Source: Pseudomonas graminis (GTDB taxonomy: Bacteria > Pseudomonadota > Gammaproteobacteria > Pseudomonadales > Pseudomonadaceae). Taken from it: 64,000 nt of DNA. Below, one piece after another: positions 18,539 through 27,174 of this stretch. Below the pieces are notes generated by a model that was given only the letters and a program-made list of their open reading frames with translations, had not been told where the DNA came from and did no database searches. The stretch covers positions 1 to 64,000 of the forward strand of contig NZ_SOCR01000019.1 in NCBI RefSeq assembly GCF_004364335.1. Direction: 5' to 3'. A program made the position numbers and the translations under genes. Positions within the stretch are counted from its first letter, which is position 1. Each line of letters begins with the position of its first letter.

Positions 18539-19897
18539 TTATGCGCCAACCACCGTCGGGCTGCTGACCTGAGTCAGGCTGCCCGGACGTGCCGGGGCGA
18601 TACCTGCTTCGAACTCAGACCGGAAATACTTGATGGCGGCGCCTAGTGGTTCCACGGCGCCCGGTGCGTGCGCACAGAACGTCTTGCCAGGGCCGAGGAA
18701 GTTAACCAGGCCCAGCAGCGTCTCGATATCGCCCGGCTGCCCCTCGCCTTTTTCGATGGAACGCAGGATTTTCACGCTCCACGGCAGGCCGTCGCGGCAC
18801 GGTGTGCAGAAGCCACACGACTCCTGGGAGAAGAACTCTTCCAGGTTGCGCATCAGGGAGACCATGTTGACCTTGTCATCAACCGCCATCGCCATGCCGG
18901 TACCCATCCGCGTGCCCACTTTGGCGACACCGCCTGCATAGAACTGGCAATCCAGATGCTCAGGAAGCAGGAAGCCTGTGCCTGCACCACCGGGTTGCCA
19001 GCACTTGAGTTTGAAGCCGTCACGCATGCCGCCCGCGTAGTCTTCGAACAACTCGCGTGCTGGCAGGCCGAATGGCAATTCCCACAGGCCCGGGTTCTTC
19101 ACCTTGCCGGAGAAGCCCATGATCTTGGTGCCCATGTCTTCGCTGCCCGGACGCGCGATGGCTTTGTACCAATCGTTGCCGTTGTTGACGATGGCCGGGA
19201 CGTTGCACAGGGTTTCGACGTTATTGACGCAGGTCGGCTTGCCCCATACGCCCACGGCAGCGGGGAAGGGCGGCTTGGAACGCGGGTTGGCGCGACGGCC
19301 TTCCAGGGAGTTGATCAGCGCGGTTTCTTCGCCGCAAATGTAGCGCCCGGCGCCGGTGTGCACGATCAGTTCAAAATCGAAACCGGTGCCGAGAATGTTC
19401 TTGCCCAGCAGGCCGGCCGCTTCGGCCTCTTTCACCGCACGGCGCAGGTGCACCGCCGCGGTGGTGTATTCGCCGCGCAGGAAGATGTAACCGCGGTAGG
19501 CCTTCAGCGCGCGGGCACTGATCAACATGCCTTCGATGAGCAGATGGGGCAGTTGCTCCATCAGCATGCGGTCCTTCCAGGTGTTCGGCTCCATTTCATC
19601 GGCGTTACACAGCAGGTAACGGATGTTCATGGATTCGTCTTTGGGCATCAGCCCCCACTTCACGCCCGTGGGGAAGCCCGCGCCGCCGCGACCCTTGAGG
19701 CCGGAATCTTTCACGGCCTGGACGATTTCGTCAGGCGACAGCGTAGCGAACGCTTTGCGCGCCGCTGCGTACCCGTCTTTCTTCTGGTATTCATCGAGCC
19801 ACACTGGCTCGCCGTCATCGCGAAGACGCCAGGTCAGCGGATGGGTTTCCGGGGCGCGGGCGATCAGGTTGGCGGGGCCGAAGGAAGTGATGGTCAT
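18539..19897 (-). CDS. nuoF: NADH-quinone oxidoreductase subunit F
   Basis: The NADH- and FMN-binding subunit, 452 residues. GLKGRGGAGFPTGVKWG binds NADH and FMN, the IVHTGAGRYICGEETALINS loop is conserved, and cluster N3 is held by ESCGFCTPCRDG plus a later Cys (TFCAHAPGA). Its ATG overlaps the nuoE stop. It forms the NADH-oxidising tip together with NuoE and NuoG. Confidence 0.97.
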   Translation of the reverse strand: MTITSFGPANLIARAPETHPLTWRLRDDGEPVWLDEYQKKDGYAAARKAFATLSPDEIVQAVKDSGLKGRGGAGFPTGVKWGLMPKDESMNIRYLLCNADEMEPNTWKDRMLMEQLPHLLIEGMLISARALKAYRGYIFLRGEYTTAAVHLRRAVKEAEAAGLLGKNILGTGFDFELIVHTGAGRYICGEETALINSLEGRRANPRSKPPFPAAVGVWGKPTCVNNVETLCNVPAIVNNGNDWYKAIARPGSEDMGTKIMGFSGKVKNPGLWELPFGLPARELFEDYAGGMRDGFKLKCWQPGGAGTGFLLPEHLDCQFYAGGVAKVGTRMGTGMAMAVDDKVNMVSLMRNLEEFFSQESCGFCTPCRDGLPWSVKILRSIEKGEGQPGDIETLLGLVNFLGPGKTFCAHAPGAVEPLGAAIKYFRSEFEAGIAPARPGSLTQVSSPTVVGA

Positions 19898-20391
19898 ACG
19901 TAACCCTCCAGCAGCGGGGCGACGCCCGCGGGCTGCAGATTGCCGAAAGTGTCGTCGTCGATCATGACCGCCGGCGCCTTGTCGCAGTTGCCCAGGCAGC
20001 AGGCCGGCAGCAGCGTGAAGCGGCCGTCGGCGGTGGTCTGGCCCAGGCCGATGCCCAGCTTGCTCTGAATCTCGCTGACGATGTCTTCGTGACCGGCAAT
20101 GAAACAGACCATGCTGTTGCAGACGCGAATGATGTGGCGGCCCACCGGCTGACGGAAGATCTGGCTATAGAACGTCGCCACGCCCTCAACGTCGCTGGCA
20201 GGGATGCCCAGCACTTCGCCGATGGCATAGATGGCGCCGTCCGGGACCCAGCCACGTTCCTTCTGGACGATTTTCAGGGCTTCGATGGACGCCGCACGCG
20301 GGTCCTCGTAGTGATGCATTTCGTGCTCGATGGCCGAGCGCTCGGATTCGCTCAGGGCGAAACGGTCTGTCTGGATAAGCGTGCTGTTCAT
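19894..20391 (-). CDS. nuoE: NADH-quinone oxidoreductase subunit E
   Basis: A thioredoxin-like [2Fe-2S] subunit, 165 residues, carrying cluster N1a. The four Cys ligands are visible in VCNSMVCF (first and possibly second) and LPACCLGNCDKAP. The N-terminal helical bundle is conserved. It overlaps nuoF by 4 bases and starts 2 bases after the nuoCD stop. Confidence 0.96.
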   Translation of the reverse strand: MNSTLIQTDRFALSESERSAIEHEMHHYEDPRAASIEALKIVQKERGWVPDGAIYAIGEVLGIPASDVEGVATFYSQIFRQPVGRHIIRVCNSMVCFIAGHEDIVSEIQSKLGIGLGQTTADGRFTLLPACCLGNCDKAPAVMIDDDTFGNLQPAGVAPLLEGYV

Positions 20392-20393
20392 GC

Positions 20394-22175
20394 TTAGCGG
20401 TCCACGTCGGCCATAACGAAGTCGATACTACCCAGGTACGCAATCAAGTCCGCGACCATGCTGCCTTTGATCACCGAAGGGATCTGCTGCAGGTGCGGGT
20501 AGCTTGGGGTGCGAATCCGGGTACGGTAGCTCATGGTGCCGCCGTCGCTCGTCAGGTAATAACTGTTGATGCCCTTGGTCGCTTCGATCATCTGGAAGGA
20601 TTCGTTGGCCGGCATGACCGGGCCCCACGAAACCTGCAGGAAGTGCGTGATCAGGGTTTCGATGTGCTGCAGGGTGCGTTCTTTTGGCGGCGGCGTGGTC
20701 AGCGGGTGATCCGCCTTGTACGGGCCGGCCGGCATGTTGCGCATGCACTGCTCGATGATCTTCAGGCTCTGGCGCATCTCTTCGACGCGCACGATGCAGC
20801 GATCGTAGGCGTCGCCATCGTGGGCCAGGGGCACTTCGAACTCGAAGTTCTCGTAACCCGAATACGGACGCGCCTTGCGCAGGTCGAAGTCCAGACCGGT
20901 CGCGCGCAGGCTGGGACCGGTGACGCCCCATTCCAGCGCTTCCTTGGTGTTGTACGCGGCAACGCCGACGGTACGACCTTTAAGGATGCTGTTTTGCAGG
21001 GCCGCCTTGGTGTACTCGTCCAGACGCTTGGGCATCCAGTCGATGAAGTCCTTGACCAGTTTCTCCCAGCCGCGGGGCAGGTCGTGGGCAACGCCGCCGA
21101 TGCGGAACCAGGCCGGGTGCAGACGGAAACCGGTGACGGCTTCAATCACGGTGTAGGCGCGCTGACGGTCGGTGAACGTGAAGAACACCGGGGTCATGGC
21201 GCCCACGTCCTGGATGTACGTCCCCAGGAACAGCAGGTGGCTGGTGATACGGAAGAACTCGGACATCATGATGCGGATGACGTTGACCCGGTCCGGCACG
21301 GTGATGCCGGCCAGTTTCTCGACCGAGAGCACGTACGGCAGGTTGTTCATCACGCCGCCGAGGTAATCGATGCGGTCGGTGTACGGAATGTAGCTGTGCC
21401 AGGACTGGCGCTCGGCCATTTTCTCGGCGCCACGGTGGTGGTAACCGATGTCCGGCACGCAGTCGACGATCTCTTCGCCGTCCAGCTGCAGAATAATGCG
21501 GAACGCACCGTGGGCCGAAGGGTGGTTCGGGCCCAGGTTGAGGAACATGTAGTCCTCGTTGGTGCCGGAACGCTTCATGCCCCAGTCTTCCGGACGGAAA
21601 CGCGCGGCTTCCTCTTCCAGCTGCTGCTTGGCGAGGGTCAGGCTGTACGGGTCGAATTCGGTGGCACGGGCCGGGAAATCCTTGCGCAGCGGGTGACCTT
21701 CCCAGGTCGGCGGCATCATGATGCGGGTCAGGTGTGGATGGCCCGGAAAGTCGATCCCGAACATGTCCCACACTTCACGCTCGTACCAGTTGGCGTTCGG
21801 CCAGATACCGGTGATGGTCGGCATGCTCAGGTCGCTTTCGGACAGCGCGACCTTGATCATCACGTCGCTGTTACGTTCTATCGACATCAAGTGATAGAAC
21901 ACAGTGAAGTCGGCGTCCGGCAGGCCACGGCGCTTGGTGCGCAGGCGTTCGTCGACGCCGTGCAGGTCGTACAGCATCACATACGGCTTGGGCATCTGAC
22001 GCAGGAAGGTCAGGATTTCGATCAGCCGGGCACGTTGCACCCACAGCACGGGCATGCCGGTGACGGTGGGCTGGGCGGTGAAGGCTTCAGCGCCAAAACG
22101 GTTATGGAGTTCAACGACGACTTCTTGGTCGTCAGCCTTGTGAGGCGGGATGTACAGAGCGGTGTCTGCAGTCAT
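20394..22175 (-). CDS. nuoC: NADH-quinone oxidoreductase subunit C/D (fused)
   Basis: A 593-residue fusion of NuoC (about 1-190, with the 30-kDa signature WYEREVWDMFGIDFPGHPHL) and NuoD (about 205-593, starting NLGPNHPSAHGAFR). The NuoD half lines the quinone site; its HHRGAEKMAE and the C-terminal DFVMADVDR are conserved. The C-D fusion is characteristic of gamma-proteobacteria such as Pseudomonas and E. coli. A 74-base spacer separates it from nuoB. Confidence 0.97.
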   Translation of the reverse strand: MTADTALYIPPHKADDQEVVVELHNRFGAEAFTAQPTVTGMPVLWVQRARLIEILTFLRQMPKPYVMLYDLHGVDERLRTKRRGLPDADFTVFYHLMSIERNSDVMIKVALSESDLSMPTITGIWPNANWYEREVWDMFGIDFPGHPHLTRIMMPPTWEGHPLRKDFPARATEFDPYSLTLAKQQLEEEAARFRPEDWGMKRSGTNEDYMFLNLGPNHPSAHGAFRIILQLDGEEIVDCVPDIGYHHRGAEKMAERQSWHSYIPYTDRIDYLGGVMNNLPYVLSVEKLAGITVPDRVNVIRIMMSEFFRITSHLLFLGTYIQDVGAMTPVFFTFTDRQRAYTVIEAVTGFRLHPAWFRIGGVAHDLPRGWEKLVKDFIDWMPKRLDEYTKAALQNSILKGRTVGVAAYNTKEALEWGVTGPSLRATGLDFDLRKARPYSGYENFEFEVPLAHDGDAYDRCIVRVEEMRQSLKIIEQCMRNMPAGPYKADHPLTTPPPKERTLQHIETLITHFLQVSWGPVMPANESFQMIEATKGINSYYLTSDGGTMSYRTRIRTPSYPHLQQIPSVIKGSMVADLIAYLGSIDFVMADVDR

Positions 22176-22249
22176 AGGTCTCGATCGCTATCGGTCAACG
22201 TACAGAATGAACCCAGGTTCAGGCTTCTTTTTGTAAAAGAAAAACTGGA

Positions 22250-22924
22250 TCAGACTTCGTCGGGGCTGCGCAGGTTGGTCACCGCAATACGCTGTTCGCG
22301 GCGCTGTTCCTTCTGCGACGGCATCTCGGCGCGATAAACGCCCTGGTCACCGACGACCCAGGAAAGGGGACGACGCTCCTGGCCAATGGATTCCTGCAAC
22401 AGCATCAAGCCTTGCAGAAATGCCTCTGGACGGGGCGGGCAGCCGGGCACGTAAACATCCACAGGGAGGAATTTATCCACGCCCTGAACCACAGAATAGA
22501 TGTCGTACATGCCACCGGAGTTGGCACAGGCGCCCATGGAGATCACCCACTTGGGCTCCAGCATTTGCTCGTAGAGGCGCTGGATAATCGGGGCCATCTT
22601 CAGAAACGGTGTGCCGGCGATCACCATGAAATCCGCCTGACGCGGCGATGCCCGGATCACTTCGGCGCCGAAGCGCGCGATGTCGTGGGGCGCCGTAAAG
22701 GCGGTGGTCATTTCCACATAGCAGCACGACAGACCGAAGTTGTACGGCCAAAGGGAGTTCTTGCGACCCCAGTTGACCGCACCGTTCAGCACGTCTTCGA
22801 GCTTGCCCATGTAGATGTTTTTGTGGACTTGGTCTTCTAACGGATCGGAAACGACTTCGCGTTCGCCGATAGGGTACTGCTCGTTAGGAGCATCCGGGTC
22901 GATCCTGGTGAGATTATATTGCAT
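22250..22924 (-). CDS. nuoB: NADH-quinone oxidoreductase subunit B
   Basis: Carries terminal cluster N2, which reduces quinone; 224 residues. The adjacent cysteines are in GLSCCYVEM, and the other two ligands are in MGACANSGG and VPGCPPRPE. The ATG at 22924 has GAGG eight bases upstream; a TTG two codons earlier is unlikely. It begins about 10 bases downstream of nuoA. Confidence 0.97.
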   Translation of the reverse strand: MQYNLTRIDPDAPNEQYPIGEREVVSDPLEDQVHKNIYMGKLEDVLNGAVNWGRKNSLWPYNFGLSCCYVEMTTAFTAPHDIARFGAEVIRASPRQADFMVIAGTPFLKMAPIIQRLYEQMLEPKWVISMGACANSGGMYDIYSVVQGVDKFLPVDVYVPGCPPRPEAFLQGLMLLQESIGQERRPLSWVVGDQGVYRAEMPSQKEQRREQRIAVTNLRSPDEV

Positions 22925-22934
22925 TGCCAAAGCC

Positions 22935-23348
22935 TCATTGTTTTAGCTTCGCCTGCCGGTTACGACGACCAACGGGAGCCCAATCGAGCGCCCCTACCCG
23001 CCATAGGTAGACAAGACCTGCCAACAGAATTGCTATGAAAACGAGCGCTTCGGCGAAGCCGGTCCAGCCGCTTTCGCGGACGGACACAGACCAGGCGTAC
23101 AGAAAGAGGGCTTCAATGTCGAAAATCACGAACAGCATCGCGACCAGATAGAATTTTGCCGAGAGCCGCAGACGGGCGCCGCCGGTGGGCAGCATGCCGG
23201 ATTCGAACGGTTCGTTCTTGCTGCGGCCCCAGGCCTTGGAACCCAGCAGGCTGGAGAGGCCGAGCATGAAGGCGCAGAGGCCGACGACACCAAGAAGAAA
23301 CACGGCGAAGCCCCAATTGTGGGCAATCAATCCTGTCGAGTCGGGCAT
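22935..23348 (-). CDS. nuoA: NADH-quinone oxidoreductase subunit A
   Basis: First gene of the operon: 137 residues, three transmembrane helices. The conserved loop between TM1 and TM2 reads KNEPFESGMLPTGGARLRLSAKFY, and TM2 has the acidic LFVIFDIEALFLYAW. The ATG at 23348 has AAGGA about nine bases upstream; the longer frame (to 23429) adds a leader not in the family. A candidate promoter lies about 90 bases upstream. Confidence 0.96.
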   Translation of the reverse strand: MPDSTGLIAHNWGFAVFLLGVVGLCAFMLGLSSLLGSKAWGRSKNEPFESGMLPTGGARLRLSAKFYLVAMLFVIFDIEALFLYAWSVSVRESGWTGFAEALVFIAILLAGLVYLWRVGALDWAPVGRRNRQAKLKQ

Positions 23349-23436
23349 GCTGGCAGTCCTTAACAGAGAGCAAAGGTCTCTGGGCTTGGAAGAAGTAGAA
23401 GCAGTGACGATATGTCGCAGTGCGATCAATTCCGGG

Positions 23437-23465
23437 ATTTTATGTGCAAAAGGAGGGCAAGTAAA
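23437..23465 (-). promoter_or_regulatory. Candidate sigma-70 promoter of the nuo operon
   Basis: On the minus strand, TTTACT (23465-23460) and TAAAAT (23442-23437) are separated by 17 bases, giving a 5' leader of roughly 80 bases before nuoA. Hand-spotted; a match only to consensus. Confidence 0.45.
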
Positions 23466-23603
23466 TTTTCTGCATCAAATTTATTCGCAGGATTAATGAG
23501 ATAGGTCACGGTTTTCATGCTTAGCCCCAGCAGGGACGGGCATCGAAGAGGGTTTGGAGAAATATGTTTCTTACGGCGGGCTGACAGTTTGGTCAGGCTT
23601 AAA

Positions 23604-23618
23604 TGATAATAAATATCA
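23604..23618. promoter_or_regulatory. Fur-box-like palindrome upstream of nuoA
   Basis: TGATAATAAATATCA matches the 7-1-7 Fur consensus TGATAATnATTATCA at all but one position. It lies inside the perfect inverted repeat AAATGATA-N5-TATCATTT (23601-23621), about 255 bases upstream of nuoA and 220 bases past the aceA stop. The rest of this 490-base gap shows no gene. Confidence 0.5.
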
Positions 23619-23793
23619 TTTGGCGAGGGCGTTTGATGCGAGTCACTGGAGCGTGACGAAGTTCCCGTTAATTATCCGTAGGAAGTTCTCCGATTATTGC
23701 TTGCCTGATTAATTAACTTTCAAGCAGTGATGTGGGTTTTCTATCGTTAATGGTTGACTAGAAAAGTAGGTTAATTCCGAGATTGTGAGCAGA

Positions 23794-23813
23794 AAGCCGC
23801 CCGAAGGCGGCTT
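23794..23813 (-). terminator. Terminator of aceA
   Basis: The stem AAGCCGCC / GGCGGCTT with a four-base loop lies 24 bases beyond the aceA stop. Read on the minus strand it is followed by a short TCT tract, so it may be only moderately efficient. Confidence 0.7.
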
Positions 23814-23836
23814 CCGAGTTCAAATGATGTGATGGC

Positions 23837-25162
23837 TTAATGGAACTGTTCTTCTTCCGTCGAGCCAGTCAGTGCCGTCACCGAAGACTTGCCACCTTGA
23901 ATGACCGTGGTCATGTCATCGAAGTAGCCGGTGCCCACTTCCTGCTGGTGCGCCACGAAGGTGTAACCCTTGGCGGCGTCGGCGAACTCTTGCTCTTGCA
24001 GTTTCACGTAGGCGGTCATGTCGTTGCGGGCGTAGTCATGGGCCAGGTTGAACATGCTGTGCCACATGTTGTGGATGCCGGCCAGTGTGATGAACTGATG
24101 CTTGTAGCCCATTGCCGACAGCTCGCGCTGGAATTTGGCGATGGTCGCGTCGTCGAGGTTCTTCTTCCAGTTGAAGGAAGGCGAGCAGTTGTAGGACAGC
24201 AGCTGATCCGGGTATTCCTTCTTGATCGCTTCGGCAAAGCGTCGGGCCTCGTCCAGATCCGGCTTGGCGGTTTCACACCAGATCAGATCGGCATACGGCG
24301 CGTACGCCAGGCCTCGGGCAATCGCCTGGTCCAGACCGGCGCGTACTTTGTAGAAGCCTTCTGGCGTGCGAGTGCCGGTGACGAACGGCTGGTCATACGG
24401 GTCGCAGTCCGACGTCAGCAGGTCGGCGGCGTTGGCGTCGGTGCGCGCCAGAATGATGGTCGGCACGCCGGCAACGTCAGCGGCCAGACGTGCAGCCACC
24501 AGTTTCTGTACGGCTTCCTGGGTTGGCACCAGCACCTTGCCGCCCATGTGGCCGCATTTTTTCACCGACGCCAGTTGGTCTTCGAAGTGCACGCCGGCAG
24601 CGCCCGCCTCGATCATGCTCTTCATCAGTTCGTAAGCGTTGAGCACGCCGCCGAAACCGGCTTCTGCGTCCGCCACGATCGGCGCGAAGTAATCGATATA
24701 GCCTTCGTCGCCCGGATTCTTGCCGGCCTTCCACTGGATCTGGTCGGCGCGGCGGAACGAGTTATTGATCCGCTTGACCACGGTCGGCACCGAGTCCACC
24801 GGGTACAGCGACTGATCGGGGTACATCGATTCGGCAGAGTTGTTATCTGCCGCGACTTGCCAGCCAGACAGGTAGATCGCCTGGATACCGGCTTTGACTT
24901 GCTGCACGGCCTGGCCACCGGTGAGGGCGCCCATGCAGTTGACGAAATCCTTGTCGGGACGGAAGGATGGCTTGGCGCCTTGGGTCACCAGGTTCCACAG
25001 CTTTTCAGCGCCCAGCTTTGCAAACGTGTGTTCAGGCTGAACCGAGCCACGCAGGCGGACGACGTCAGCAGCGGAGTAGGTGCGGGTTACGCCTTTCCAG
25101 CGTGGATTCTCGGCCCAGTCTTTCTCGATGGCTGCAATGTGTTGTTCGCGTGTCAGTGCCAT
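23837..25162 (-). CDS. aceA: Isocitrate lyase
   Basis: Cleaves isocitrate to glyoxylate and succinate, the first step of the glyoxylate shunt. The 441-residue product has the active-site loop KKCGHMGGK with catalytic Cys203, the metal-binding FEDQ and DAEAGFGG segments, and the SPSFNW motif. The ATG at 25162 gives MALTREQH with CGAGG nine bases upstream; the longer frame adds a non-family leader. It competes for isocitrate with Idh, encoded at 32545-34770. Two near-identical palindromes upstream (25459-25484, 25584-25607) suggest transcriptional control. Confidence 0.96.
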   Translation of the reverse strand: MALTREQHIAAIEKDWAENPRWKGVTRTYSAADVVRLRGSVQPEHTFAKLGAEKLWNLVTQGAKPSFRPDKDFVNCMGALTGGQAVQQVKAGIQAIYLSGWQVAADNNSAESMYPDQSLYPVDSVPTVVKRINNSFRRADQIQWKAGKNPGDEGYIDYFAPIVADAEAGFGGVLNAYELMKSMIEAGAAGVHFEDQLASVKKCGHMGGKVLVPTQEAVQKLVAARLAADVAGVPTIILARTDANAADLLTSDCDPYDQPFVTGTRTPEGFYKVRAGLDQAIARGLAYAPYADLIWCETAKPDLDEARRFAEAIKKEYPDQLLSYNCSPSFNWKKNLDDATIAKFQRELSAMGYKHQFITLAGIHNMWHSMFNLAHDYARNDMTAYVKLQEQEFADAAKGYTFVAHQQEVGTGYFDDMTTVIQGGKSSVTALTGSTEEEQFH

Positions 25163-25458
25163 GGGGTAAACCTCGTTGCTTGGTGTTGTGGGTCTTGAGG
25201 TGAAGCTCCTTGCTTCGCCGGCGCCGGGTGTTTCTTCAAGGCGCACTGATGGCTGCTCGCTGAATCGGAAAGCATGGTTTCTCAGTCAGATTTTTCGCCA
25301 TCAGGGTGATGAGGCGTTGAAGCCGCCTTTTGGGCGGAAATGACGCTAATCGGCACGAACATGTTGAGTTCGAGCGCGATCAGGAGGCGTTCTGCACAAC
25401 CTCCGATCAGCGGGAGCGAGGCCATCATGCCTCGGCAATTTTGCCTCGTCAAACACTT

Positions 25459-25484
25459 TGTAGTGCTTTTTTGGGTGTACTACA
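25459..25484. promoter_or_regulatory. Palindromic operator 1 upstream of aceA (RccR-like)
   Basis: TGTAGT and ACTACA are separated by 14 bases, about 300 bases upstream of the aceA start. Together with the second copy this resembles the operator of RccR, the KDPG-responsive RpiR-family regulator that I recall controlling aceA in P. fluorescens. The assignment is from memory of the motif. Confidence 0.5.
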
Positions 25485-25583
25485 TAATTCGTTGAATGCG
25501 ACTTGGCGGTCAGTTTCGGGCGTGCGGGTGCTGGGAAGGAGAAGTCAGCGTGGACACTGGGTGGTCACGGGATTAAGGCAGGA

Positions 25584-25607
25584 TGTAGTGCCGGATCGGG
25601 CACTACA
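25584..25607. promoter_or_regulatory. Palindromic operator 2 upstream of aceA (RccR-like)
   Basis: TGTAGTGC, 8 bases, GCACTACA: a perfect 8-bp-arm palindrome sharing its arms and the trailing TAATT with operator 1, 125 bases away. The rest of the 635-base gap between aceA and the secretin-N gene contains only a REP-like repeat. Confidence 0.55.
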
Positions 25608-25667
25608 TAATTGATGAGGTTGCTGAGTGTTTGGGCCGTCTTATAAATCAGCGTCTGCGCAAAAGTC

Positions 25668-25753
25668 GTAGGAGCCGGCTTGCTGGCGAACCTATTTTCC
25701 AGCCACTGCAGCGGTGAATGACAGACACCGTTCGCCAGCAAGCCGGCTCCTAC
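25668..25753. repeat. REP-like inverted pair, family A
   Basis: Exact 23-bp arms 25668-25690 and 25731-25753, starting GTAGGAGCCGGCTTGCTGGC, around a 40-base spacer. Same element as at 7884, 38632 and 48776. Confidence 0.9.
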
Positions 25754-25797
25754 AGATTGCAGGGCGTCGATTCAGTGGAGTCGTGAATGATGTTCCC

Positions 25798-26586
25798 TCA
25801 ATCCAGGCTATCGACCTTCACCCTCAGTTGCATGTCGTTGCTGCCCTGTGTCGAGTAGCGTCGGACGACGCCATGCTCGTCGGCGCGGGACTGATCGCTG
25901 GCGCCGGCCAGCGTGATCCACTTACCCAGCCGACCACTGACTTGCGTGTCGGTGCTCTGCACCTTGATCGCATCAGCCTGTTGCTGGCTCATGCGGTCAT
26001 TGTTGGTGCTGATGCTCAGGTGGACGATGTCGCCGGTGACCGTCGCCGTGACGTAGAAACCCTGGGTCACGTTTCGATACTGCGTGTTGGTCTGCGGGTA
26101 GCCATAGCCATCGGACTGCACCGAGGTGATCGGGATGCTCTGGCCCATCTGAATCAGCGCCGGCGTCCCTTCGTTGGCCTGAACCTGTTGCACGCCACCC
26201 TCGCGGCTGGCGGTCCCGTAATTCTGGATACGCGTCCGGCCGTCGGCGCTGATGCGTCCATCCTGCGAACGCACCGTGCCGTTGACCGAGTAGCCCTGGT
26301 CGCTCTGGACCGTGCTGTCACTGGTGTCGACGCTGATCATCAGGCGCTTGGGGGCCGTGTCGAGCTGGCCGAGCAGGTCGCGCAGTTCGCTGATCTTGTC
26401 CGGTTCGGCGTTGACGATCAGCTTGTTGCCATAGGCATTCACGCTGCCTTCGTTGCCCAGGAACGACTTCACGGTGGGCAGCAGATCGTCGCTGGTGCGG
26501 TAATTCAGGGGGATGACTTCAGTGGCGGCCGCGGCCGTGAAGCTGCAAGCCAACAACAGTGAAGCGAGCAGGGTGCGTAATGACAT
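25798..26586 (-). CDS. Secretin N-terminal-domain protein, exported
   Basis: A 262-residue protein with a signal peptide (1 to about 22, SLLLACSFTAAAATE) and a secretin short/NolW-like N domain: the mature start EVIPLNYRTSDDLLPTVKSFLG and the VNAEPDKISELRDLLGQLDTAPKRLMISVDT segment are typical of N-domains of GspD/PilQ. The beta-barrel secretin domain is absent, so it cannot itself be a channel. The remainder is Gln/Ser/Thr-rich and beta-like. GGAG precedes the chosen ATG; the longer frame reads through non-coding sequence. A stand-alone periplasmic role is inferred; the partner is unknown. Confidence 0.75.
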   Translation of the reverse strand: MSLRTLLASLLLACSFTAAAATEVIPLNYRTSDDLLPTVKSFLGNEGSVNAYGNKLIVNAEPDKISELRDLLGQLDTAPKRLMISVDTSDSTVQSDQGYSVNGTVRSQDGRISADGRTRIQNYGTASREGGVQQVQANEGTPALIQMGQSIPITSVQSDGYGYPQTNTQYRNVTQGFYVTATVTGDIVHLSISTNNDRMSQQQADAIKVQSTDTQVSGRLGKWITLAGASDQSRADEHGVVRRYSTQGSNDMQLRVKVDSLD

Positions 26587-26672
26587 CGGTGTGGTCTCCG
26601 CGAGGGTCGCGTCTGAACGACGAGTTTGCCAGTTTGTCGGCCCGCGCAGCACCAAGTTGAATCGCACATAGC

Positions 26673-26729
26673 AAAACGCCCCGGCGCTTGCGTTCCAGCA
26701 TAGACAGCTGAAGCGCAAACGCCGGGGCG
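26673..26729 (-). terminator. Terminator of the purB-roxA-GNAT side
   Basis: A long imperfect hairpin (arms CGCCCCGGCGCTTGCG and CGCAAACGCCGGGGCG) is followed on the minus strand by TTTT. It lies 20 bases after the GNAT stop and separates it from the secretin-N gene. Confidence 0.8.
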
Positions 26730-26748
26730 CAAATGTCGCCAGGTGCAA

Positions 26749-27174
26749 TCAGTGCGAGTTGCGCACCATGTCCACATGGGGCAGGCCGGCTTCGAGAAAC
26801 TCGTCGCTGACCACGGTAAAGCCAAAGCGCTCATACAGCGCCGTGGCATGAACCTGTGCGCTGAGCCGCGTCTGTTTCAGGTCGCGGCGCTCTGCTTCGG
26901 CGAGGATCGCGGTGATCAACGCCTCACCTACGTTGAGGCCGCGCCAGTCCTTGAGCACGGACAAACGGCCGAATTCACCATCGGGCAGCAAGCGCGCGGT
27001 GCCCACGGCGTAATCCCCTTCAAGCGCCAGAAAGTGCAGGGCGCCTGCATCTTCCGAGTCCCATTCCAGTTCGGGCGGAACCGACTGTTCAAACACGAAC
27101 ACGGCGTCACGAATGCGCCGGATGTCGGCGTTGTCTTTCTGCCAGTCGGCTACCCGTACGTGGATCTTATTCAT
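26749..27174 (-). CDS. GNAT family N-acetyltransferase
   Basis: A 141-residue single-domain acetyltransferase. An N-terminal strand and helix with VFVFEQSVPPELEWD precede the acetyl-CoA loop region GRLSVLKDWRGLNVGEALI (a variant of the Q/RxxGxG/A motif), and the C terminus YERFGFTVVSDEFLEAGLPHVDM is the usual Tyr-containing GNAT end. It is of the ElaA-like type that binds near an ExxxP patch. The ATG at 27174 overlaps the roxA stop by 8 bases, so the two are probably co-translated. The substrate is unknown. Confidence 0.85.
   Translation of the reverse strand: MNKIHVRVADWQKDNADIRRIRDAVFVFEQSVPPELEWDSEDAGALHFLALEGDYAVGTARLLPDGEFGRLSVLKDWRGLNVGEALITAILAEAERRDLKQTRLSAQVHATALYERFGFTVVSDEFLEAGLPHVDMVRNSH

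Noticed and set aside
22250..22924. Suspected loss of a cluster cysteine in NuoB (IAGTPFLKMAP)
   Set aside because: The four N2 ligands (the adjacent pair in GLSCCYVEM, GACANS and GCPP) are all present. The position with Pro is not a ligand.
23430..23836. Possible PrrF-like small RNA near the Fur-like site
   Set aside because: I found no PrrF core sequence and no terminator of its own other than that of aceA.
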